In this document: in pieces, positions 24,652-30,370 of the stretch
Position numbering within the stretch: the first letter of the stretch is position 1
Layout: every line of letters starts with the position of its first letter
NCBI GenBank assembly: GCA_019155205.2
Contig: JAHNZQ020000006.1
Span: 74,101 to 104,470, forward strand
DNA length: 30,370 bases
Reading direction: 5' to 3'
From: Gracilaria vermiculophylla
Taxonomy: Eukaryota; Rhodophyta; Florideophyceae; Gracilariales; Gracilariaceae
Made by a program: the position numbers and the translations under genes
Notes under the pieces: model-generated
Database searches by the model: none
What the model was told of the DNA's origin: nothing
The model's input: the letters and a program-made list of their open reading frames with translations, nothing else

Positions 24652-27216
24652 TTACATATCTACAATTAATCTAGATCTCATAAGTAAATAAATGACTGTT
24701 TGCCTAATGTATGTAATCATATTAATGAATAGATTAAAAGCTTCGTTTTTGTATTCTATGAGAGGGTCTTGCTGTCCGTAGCTTCTCCACCCAATATATT
24801 CTTTCAATAGGCTCATTTTATCAATATGTTCTTGCCAAGCTTTGTCTATTTGTTGTAATAAATAATATTTTTCTAGTTGTCTAATTAATCCTGGTCTAAG
24901 TTGTTCTAGATATATTTCTTTAAGGTCATAACTTACTCTTAGTTGTTCATTGAAATAATTTTTAAGTTCGTTATCACTCATTTTTAATAAAATGTTTATA
25001 TCAAGTTTAATGTTCAGTAATATGATAATTTTATCTAAAATAAATTTTTTATTTCGGTTTTGATAATAGATATTTAGCATTTCCTGTATTGTTTGTTCTC
25101 CATATTCTATTATACAGTCCCTATTGAATGTATAAGTAAGTATTTTTTTTCTTTCACTGTATATTGCTTTTCTTTGGCTATGAATGACTTCATCGTATTC
25201 AAATAATTGTTTCCTAATATCATAAAAGTATGCTTCTACTTTTTTTTGTGCTGAATTTAGGCTTTTAGTTAGTAGCATTGACTCTATTGGTGTATTATCA
25301 TCAATGTTCAATTTATTTATTATTGTTTCTATATTTTTACCTCCGAATATTCGGAACAAGTTGTCTTGTAAGCTTAAAAAAAATCTTGATTCTCCTGTAT
25401 CTCCCTGTCTACCTGATCTACCTCTTAATTGATTATCAATTCTTCGTGACTCATGTCTTTCTGTTCCTATAACATATAAGCCACCTAGTTTTAAGATTTT
25501 TTCTTTTGCTGCTTCACATTCTAAAGTAGTTTTACTTTCAATTTTTTTGTAAATTATTGCAAGATTATCTATGTTATTTAGATTTTTATTTACTTCTTGT
25601 TTATTATCGAGTGTAAATTTAATTTGTTCGATAATTAGCTGTATTTCATTTTCATTTAATTCTTTAGTCTGATTATCTTTGTAATATTTATTTGATATAT
25701 AGCTTTTCATTTTCTTATCTGTTACTATTTTAGCATTGCCTCCTAATACAATATCTGTACCTCTGCCTGCCATATTAGTAGCAATGGTTATAGTTTTATA
25801 TTGACCTGCTTTTATTATAATGTTAGACTCTTTAGCCACATTTTCTGGTTTTGCATTAAGTAAATTATGTGGTATATTAAGTGTTTTGAGCATTTCAGAT
25901 AATAATTCAGACTGCTTAATGCTTGTTGTCCCAATTAAAGTAGGTCTTCCTTTTTTATACATATCTGCACATTCATTTGCTACAGCTTCCCATTTACTGT
26001 ATTCATTTTTGTAAACTAAATCAGGTAGATCTTTTCGTAGGCACTTTTTATTTGCAGGTACACTTACTACATTCATTTTATACACATTAATAAATTCTTT
26101 TTCCTCTGTCTTTGCTGTACCTGTCATACCTGAAATTTTATTATATAATAGAAATAAATTCTGATAAGTAATTGAAGCTAAAACTTTATTTTCAGATTCT
26201 ATTTTTACATTCTCTTTTGCTTCTACAGCTTGATGTAGTCCTTCACTCCATCTTCTTCCTGTCATTATTCTTCCTGTAAATTCATCTACTATTGTAATCT
26301 GATTTTCTTTGACGATATAATCTTTGTTTTTAATAAATAGTTCTTTTGCTTTTAAAGCATTGATTATATATTTTATCCAAGGTGTATTAATATTATATAA
26401 ATTTTCTATTTCTAGTATTCTTTCACATTTTGAAATCCCTTCTACTGTTAGAACAATACTTTTTGATTTTTCATCAATTTTGTAGTCTATTTTGTTTATT
26501 AAGTTATTAGATATTTTGTATGCATTTTGATAAAAGTTTTTTTGAATTTTTGCAGTTCCAGAGATTATTAGTGGTGTTCTAGCTTCATCAATTAAAATTG
26601 AGTCTACTTCATCAATAATAGCGTAATTAAAGTTTCTTTGTAATATGTCGTTTTTATGAATAGCCATATTATCTTTTAGATAATCAAATCCTAGTTCACT
26701 ATTTGTGATATAAGTGATGTTTTTTGTATATTCTTTTTTTCTATCTTTGCTTTTTGTGTTTTGTGTTATTACACCAATACTTATTTTTAGGTAGGAAAAT
26801 ATTTTTTGAGCTAAATTTGCATCTCTCTCAGCTAAATAATCATTAACTGTTACTATATGTACACCTTTATTTTCCAGACTGTGTAAGTATGCAGGTAGTA
26901 GTGCTGCTAGTGTTTTACCTTCTCCTGTTTTCATTTCAGCTATATTACCATTATTCATGATTAAGCTACCTAGTATCTGCACGTCAAAAAGAGTCATTCC
27001 AGTTGACCTGAAAATAGTTTCTTTCATTGTTGCAAATGCCTCAATAATAACATCTTGGTTGCTAATCTTAGAATTTTTAAGTTTATTTTGAAGTTTTTCA
27101 GTTTGTTTTCCGAGTAATTCATTTGAATAATATTTGATTTCTTCTCTCTTTATATTGATTTTATGAATCAGATTTTTGTATTGATTGTTTAAATTATAGT
27201 TAAATAAGTTCATCAT
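24652..27216 (-). CDS. secA: Preprotein translocase ATPase SecA
   Basis: The motor ATPase that drives precursor proteins such as cytochromes c-550 and c6 through the thylakoid SecYE channel. The 854-residue protein has Walker A GEGKT (98-102) within MKTGEGKTLAALLPAY, the DEVD box (202-205) within DEVDSILIDEARTPLIISG, ATNMAGRGTDIVLGGNA, and GTERHESRRIDNQLRGRSGRQGD. The helical wing domain follows, with GWRSYGQQDPLIEYKNEAF near the end. The C-terminal zinc tail used for SecB is absent, as usual in plastids. ycf21 lies 23 bp upstream on the same strand. Confidence 0.97.
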   Translation of the reverse strand: MMNLFNYNLNNQYKNLIHKINIKREEIKYYSNELLGKQTEKLQNKLKNSKISNQDVIIEAFATMKETIFRSTGMTLFDVQILGSLIMNNGNIAEMKTGEGKTLAALLPAYLHSLENKGVHIVTVNDYLAERDANLAQKIFSYLKISIGVITQNTKSKDRKKEYTKNITYITNSELGFDYLKDNMAIHKNDILQRNFNYAIIDEVDSILIDEARTPLIISGTAKIQKNFYQNAYKISNNLINKIDYKIDEKSKSIVLTVEGISKCERILEIENLYNINTPWIKYIINALKAKELFIKNKDYIVKENQITIVDEFTGRIMTGRRWSEGLHQAVEAKENVKIESENKVLASITYQNLFLLYNKISGMTGTAKTEEKEFINVYKMNVVSVPANKKCLRKDLPDLVYKNEYSKWEAVANECADMYKKGRPTLIGTTSIKQSELLSEMLKTLNIPHNLLNAKPENVAKESNIIIKAGQYKTITIATNMAGRGTDIVLGGNAKIVTDKKMKSYISNKYYKDNQTKELNENEIQLIIEQIKFTLDNKQEVNKNLNNIDNLAIIYKKIESKTTLECEAAKEKILKLGGLYVIGTERHESRRIDNQLRGRSGRQGDTGESRFFLSLQDNLFRIFGGKNIETIINKLNIDDNTPIESMLLTKSLNSAQKKVEAYFYDIRKQLFEYDEVIHSQRKAIYSERKKILTYTFNRDCIIEYGEQTIQEMLNIYYQNRNKKFILDKIIILLNIKLDINILLKMSDNELKNYFNEQLRVSYDLKEIYLEQLRPGLIRQLEKYYLLQQIDKAWQEHIDKMSLLKEYIGWRSYGQQDPLIEYKNEAFNLFINMITYIRQTVIYLLMRSRLIVDM

Positions 27217-27239
27217 TTTCTTATATGCTTATTGTTTTT

Positions 27240-27724
27240 TTAGATTATGATTTCTGGTGAAAAAAATTCTTGTATTACAGTACTGTAGTTACTTAAGTTA
27301 TTGATTATATATTTGCGACCCCAAATTATTTCATGAAATTTATATTCTTTCTCAAATTTGTGGTAGTAGCAGTAGTATAGTTCATAAATTTGTCGATCTA
27401 TATCAATCTTATTAGTTATAAATGATATTCCTATTGGATTATTTTTTTTTATATTATAGTTAAATTGTTTATTGCTTACTATTTGCCACATTGATCTGGC
27501 AAATGTCATATTTGTGTATAGTGAGCTTTTGAGCCAAACATATCGTATTTTTTTTTTGATATTTGTAATGCTCTTAATTTAGTAATACAATTGTATTTAT
27601 AGCCTATGAATTTTGTATGTGATCCTTCATTTAAATTAATAATTTTCGTTGAAATTTGATCTGATAAATATAGATTTTTTTGGATAATACATATAATCTG
27701 AAGATTAATATTGTTAATGAGCAT
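27240..27724 (-). CDS. ycf21: Chorismate lyase-like protein Ycf21, interrupted by an apparent frameshift
   Basis: Two overlapping frames together make one Ycf21. The first (27724-27506) begins MLINNINLQII, holds GSHTKFI and ends in a foreign tail. The second, read one frame over, gives YVWLKSSLYTNMTFARSMW, then NPIGISF, IWGRKYII and VIQEFFSPEI, which are blocks of the chorismate lyase-like family. Continuity breaks at a ten-T run on the + strand (27548-27557); 11 or 8 bases would restore one frame of about 160 codons. A cyanobacterial Ycf21 homologue makes 4-hydroxybenzoate for plastoquinone. It lies immediately upstream of secA. Confidence 0.85.
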
Positions 27725-28114
27725 TTGTCTAGTTTACTTAATTTTTTTATTTTACTCAATTAGAGAAAAAGGTCTCATTTATTGGTTTTAGCAGAATTGA
27801 TAATTATGTTATTAATAAGAACTTATTATTGACAATAATACTATTGTTCTCATTCTTTTTTTATTTTCTAGAATTTATTGTGAAAATTTTTGTTAGCCTT
27901 ATTTATTACTACGTATATATTTTTTGGGTCCTTTTGTGTTGTTTAATAATGTACATAATTTGATATTTTCGTTACACCTTAAATGTTTCTAGAAAATCAT
28001 ATGTTCTATATGTTTTATAGCTTATTTTATTATCACAGAATTATTAAATAATCTTTTAGTTATTTTACTAACTATAAAATGAAAATAATGATACATTTAT
28101 ATTGTCTTTGTTAC
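27725..28114. other. Intergenic region between ycf21 and cpcA
   Basis: About 390 bp, A/T-rich, with no ORF of note on either strand, no tRNA and no recognisable RNA gene. On the minus strand, TTGTCA near 27830 and a weak TAACAT 18 nt further could be a promoter for ycf21-secA. A nested inverted repeat (AGAAC at 27818-27822 with GTTCT at 27846-27850, and an inner TATTATT/AATAATA stem) overlaps it. This is the longest non-coding stretch in the window. Confidence 0.6.
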
Positions 28115-28164
28115 AAAAAACTTTTTACTAAATTAGAAATAACTAACGTAATTACCTCTAATTT
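28115..28164 (-). terminator. cpcBA transcription terminator
   Basis: On the minus strand, AAATTAGA and TCTAATTT (28157-28164 and 28130-28137 on the + strand) form a perfect 8-bp outer stem. GGTAAT and GTTATT extend it with wobble pairs around a 7-nt loop. A six-T run follows (28120-28115). It begins 31 nt after the cpcA stop. Confidence 0.7.
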
Positions 28165-28195
28165 TGAATAAGAAATATTAAAAATAGTATATTAT

Positions 28196-28684
28196 CTAAC
28201 TTAGGACGTTTATGGCGTAATCAAGATATGTATTTGCTTCATTTGCAGCTTGTCCTGATAGACCATGTGTATTTTTTATGTATTCTATTGCTTCTATGTA
28301 CCAGCTAGGTGATAATTCAAAGCTACGATTAATTTCTTCTAATCCTGCTACTAAGTACTCATCCATTGGACCAGTTGCACCAACTACTAGACAATAAGTT
28401 GTCATTCTTAGATAATAACCGATGTCTCTTGCGCATTTTGCTTTACCAATAGCACTAGATGCATAAGCAGGTCCAGGCATTTGTGTAACGTATGGAAATT
28501 TAGTATAAACAGACTGCGCAGCTCCAGTTATTAACCTTTGTGCATTAGATGTCAAAGACTTTGCTGCTTCTAAGCTCTCTGATGCTCTTTGATAACGTCC
28601 ATTTATTGATTGTAGTTCAGCATTGCTTAAAAATCTTCCTTGACTGTCTGCTGATGCTATAGCTTCTGTGATTGGTGTTTTCAT
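28196..28684 (-). CDS. cpcA: C-phycocyanin alpha chain
   Basis: The alpha subunit of phycocyanin in the phycobilisome rods. The 162-residue protein starts [20 protein letters not shown], with Cys84 in [14 protein letters not shown] as the bilin attachment site. The C-terminus [15 protein letters not shown] is typical. It has the normal CpcA length. AAGTAGGAAC precedes the ATG. It follows cpcB by 54 bp on the same strand, in the red algal and cyanobacterial order cpcB-cpcA. Confidence 0.98.
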   Translation of the reverse strand: MKTPITEAIASADSQGRFLSNAELQSINGRYQRASESLEAAKSLTSNAQRLITGAAQSVYTKFPYVTQMPGPAYASSAIGKAKCARDIGYYLRMTTYCLVVGATGPMDEYLVAGLEEINRSFELSPSWYIEAIEYIKNTHGLSGQAANEANTYLDYAINVLS

Positions 28685-28738
28685 AAAAATAGTTCCTACT
28701 TGTATTTTTGTTTTTATCTCAAGTTTTTGTTCTCAATT

Positions 28739-29257
28739 TTATACTACTGCTGTAGCTGCTCTATCAAAATATACACTTAGTTCCGATATTAAAGAACTAC
28801 AATCTCCGCTTGTAACACCGCTGCTTTCATTCACTATACTAATAGATGCTTCTTTCATTTTTTGTATAGCTACAGCTACTGATGATCCTGGTGTTCCTAA
28901 AGCTTGATAAGTCTCTCTAAGACCATTTAAGCATCTGTCATCTAGTACGCTAGAATCTCCTGCTATCATTGCATAACTTACATATCTTAGTACTATTTCC
29001 ATGTCTCTTAAGCAAGCAGCCATTCTTCTACTTGTATAAGCATTTCCACCTGGTTGTATTAATTGTGGTTGCTCAGAAAATAATGCTCTAGCTGAGTTTG
29101 TAACAATAGCAGATGCATTAGAGTTGATTTTGTTTACTGTATCTAATCTTTTATTCCCGTCTATTACAATTTTTTCTAATGCTTCTATCTGTTTATTACT
29201 TAAAAATTCGCCCCTTGCATCAGCTTGTGCTACTACTTTTGCAAATGCATCTAGCAT
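28739..29257 (-). CDS. cpcB: C-phycocyanin beta chain
   Basis: The beta subunit of phycocyanin, 172 residues. Bilins attach at Cys82 (AACLRDME) and Cys153 (SGDCSSL); Asn72 in PGGNAY is the site methylated in this family. The start [20 protein letters not shown] is diagnostic. TAGGAG lies 9 nt upstream of the ATG, a strong site for an abundant protein. It leads the cpcBA operon, and rpoZ is upstream on the same strand. Confidence 0.98.
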   Translation of the reverse strand: MLDAFAKVVAQADARGEFLSNKQIEALEKIVIDGNKRLDTVNKINSNASAIVTNSARALFSEQPQLIQPGGNAYTSRRMAACLRDMEIVLRYVSYAMIAGDSSVLDDRCLNGLRETYQALGTPGSSVAVAIQKMKEASISIVNESSGVTSGDCSSLISELSVYFDRAATAVV

Positions 29258-29320
29258 ATTTTTCTCCTATATTGTTTATTCTATGACAAAAAACTTTTTG
29301 TACACATTTTTTAGCATAAT

Positions 29321-29326
29321 ATTATA
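29321..29326 (-). promoter_or_regulatory. Candidate -10 box for cpcBA
   Basis: A perfect TATAAT on the minus strand, 64 nt upstream of the cpcB start, would give a leader of about 55 nt. No convincing -35 hexamer is present at 16-18 nt, so the call is tentative in such A/T-rich DNA. Confidence 0.3.
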
Positions 29327-29381
29327 ATACTTAGATGGATTTACTATTAAAAAATATTAAATTATTTTTTTTCTGCTAAAA

Positions 29382-29618
29382 TTACTCATCTAGAATTTTT
29401 GGTTCTGTTATTTCGTCGACCATTTCTATAATAGCTTTAATAACTGGTTTATTCAGTGGGTCGTCTATAATATCGACATCTTCATATTTTCTTCGTTTAG
29501 CTTTGTTTGCGACTTGTATTGTTATTTTATACCTATTTTCTACTATTTCTAGAAGTTCTTCTGTTTTATATGTAATACTTCTTAAGTCAATTTTATTTTG
29601 AGGATAGTTTTTTTTCAT
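29382..29618 (-). CDS. rpoZ: RNA polymerase omega subunit-like protein (Ycf61)
   Basis: A 78-residue protein matching Ycf61/RpoZ of red algal plastids. After a charged N-terminus, TYKTEELLEIVENRYKITIQ and VANKAKRRKYED correspond to the omega helix that clamps the beta' subunit of the bacterial-type polymerase. PVIKAIIEMVDEI follows near the C-terminus. Omega helps assemble the plastid-encoded polymerase. It lies 124 bp upstream of cpcB on the same strand and diverges from gltB. Confidence 0.88.
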   Translation of the reverse strand: MKKNYPQNKIDLRSITYKTEELLEIVENRYKITIQVANKAKRRKYEDVDIIDDPLNKPVIKAIIEMVDEITEPKILDE

Positions 29619-29811
29619 TTTAGTTTTTTATAGTTTTACTGTGTATTTTTTATATGAATGTATGCAATACTATAAGGATACTATCTTAATTTTGGATTGT
29701 TTGGATACAAGATTTTCAACTTGTTTTTAGCTTAATAATTTGATTACATTTATTAAGTATAAATCTTTTATCTATTGTCTGCAGTTTTTTATTATTATTT
29801 TAAAGTTATAT

Positions 29812-30370
29812 ATGCAAATATCAAAAGATTCTACCTATAAGCTTAATAATTTTTCAGGTTTCCCTTCTTCAATTGAAGAAAGAGATGCTTGTGGTGTTGG
29901 TTTTGTCGCTCAAGTTAATAATGATCCATCTCGCAAAATAGTTTCTAGTGCATTAAAAGCACTAGAGTGTATGGAACACAGAGGTGGTTGCAGCTCTGAT
30001 GGTAAATCAGGAGATGGTTCTGGGATTACTACCCAAATACCTTGGGATTTAATTCTGCAATCTACACCTGATTTGAAAATATATGACCAAAATTCATTGG
30101 CAGTCGCAATGTTATTCACTACATCAGATCATCTTAATGAAATTAAATCTATTTTTGAATGGATACTAGGACAATACTATATTAAAATTGTTAAGTGGCG
30201 TACAGTACCTGTTAATTCTAATGTTTTGGGTACAAATTCGTTGCTTAATCAACCTCATGTACTTCAATGTTTGGTTTCGAGCTCCTCTTCACAAACTCAT
30301 AGTTTAGATAGTTTGCTATATGTAATTAGAAAAAAAATAGAAAAAGTTTTAAGTAATACAAGTCCTGAGA
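29812..30370 (+). CDS. gltB: Ferredoxin-dependent glutamate synthase (5' part)
   Basis: Converts glutamine and 2-oxoglutarate to two glutamates with electrons from ferredoxin. The window holds the first 186 codons, open to the right edge. SSIEERDACGVGFVAQ contains Cys27, the expected N-terminal nucleophile of the amidotransferase domain after propeptide removal. CMEHRGGCSSDGKSGDGSGI is the following signature block. The full protein would be about 1500 residues. The ATG at 29812 gives a 26-residue leader peptide typical of the family. It diverges from rpoZ with a 193-bp spacer, where I see no clear promoter. Confidence 0.95.
   Translation, partial: MQISKDSTYKLNNFSGFPSSIEERDACGVGFVAQVNNDPSRKIVSSALKALECMEHRGGCSSDGKSGDGSGITTQIPWDLILQSTPDLKIYDQNSLAVAMLFTTSDHLNEIKSIFEWILGQYYIKIVKWRTVPVNSNVLGTNSLLNQPHVLQCLVSSSSSQTHSLDSLLYVIRKKIEKVLSNTSPE

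Noticed and set aside
28668..29327. Two + strand ORFs (79 and 67 codons) opposite cpcB
   Set aside because: Both overlap cpcB in antisense, have no family resemblance and are by-products of its codon use.
29910..30119. Minus-strand ORF of 69 codons at the right end
   Set aside because: Antisense to the conserved amidotransferase domain of gltB.

Overview
This window is a stretch of a red algal plastid genome, almost certainly from the class Florideophyceae. It is very A+T-rich and compact, with intron-free genes on both strands. The gene content excludes green plastids and cyanobacterial chromosomes: cpcA/cpcB, psbV, petJ, carA, gltB, trpA, trpG, thiG, fabH, accD, rne, secA, tilS, ftrB and the ycf genes 21, 30, 35, 53, 54, 55, 56, 60 and 63 lie next to standard photosystem genes. 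I cannot name the genus. There is no rRNA operon, inverted repeat copy, CRISPR or mobile element here.

Layout. 1-4.6 kb, + strand: fabH, psbX, accD, psbV, petJ, carA. 4.6-6.3 kb, - strand: ycf53 (GUN4) and ycf55. Then ycf54 (+), rbcR/ycf30 (-), and a + block of psbY, rpl32, a degenerate RNase Z (ycf56), rpl21, rpl27 and rne. psbA (-) is followed by ycf35 (+), trnL-UAG (-), trnN-GUU (+), ccdA and ccs1 (+), then trpG and thiG (-). trpG loses its 5' end in a 10-base N gap. 17-21.5 kb: ycf60/Tic20, rps6, psaM, chlI, trnR-UCU and trnV-UAC (both -), ycf63, and the psbE-F-L-J operon. 21.5-24.6 kb: psaI (-), ftrB (+), psb30 (-), tilS (-), trnK-UUU, trpA (+), trnE-UUC (-). 24.6-29.6 kb, - strand: secA, ycf21, cpcA, cpcB, rpoZ. 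The window ends inside gltB (+).

Functional themes. Photosystem and electron-transfer subunits sit with their assembly factors: ccdA and ccs1 mature the c-type cytochromes, of which psbV and petJ are encoded here. Chlorophyll synthesis is represented by chlI, ycf53 and ycf54. Carbon and nitrogen metabolism (accD, fabH, carA, gltB, trpA, trpG, thiG, the Rubisco regulator rbcR) and plastid membrane or protein traffic (secA, Tic20, the TGD1-like permease Ycf63) make up most of the rest.

The most unusual points are two conserved genes, ycf63 and ycf21, each broken by a frameshift at a 10-base homopolymer. These are the only two runs of that length I found. Other points are an RNase Z homologue without its metal-binding motif, a perfect 24-bp palindrome and a 13-bp tandem repeat around the psbA 5' region, the N gap that truncates trpG, and ccdA with no usable ATG start. 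I found no evidence of a wholly new system; the interest is in these local anomalies.
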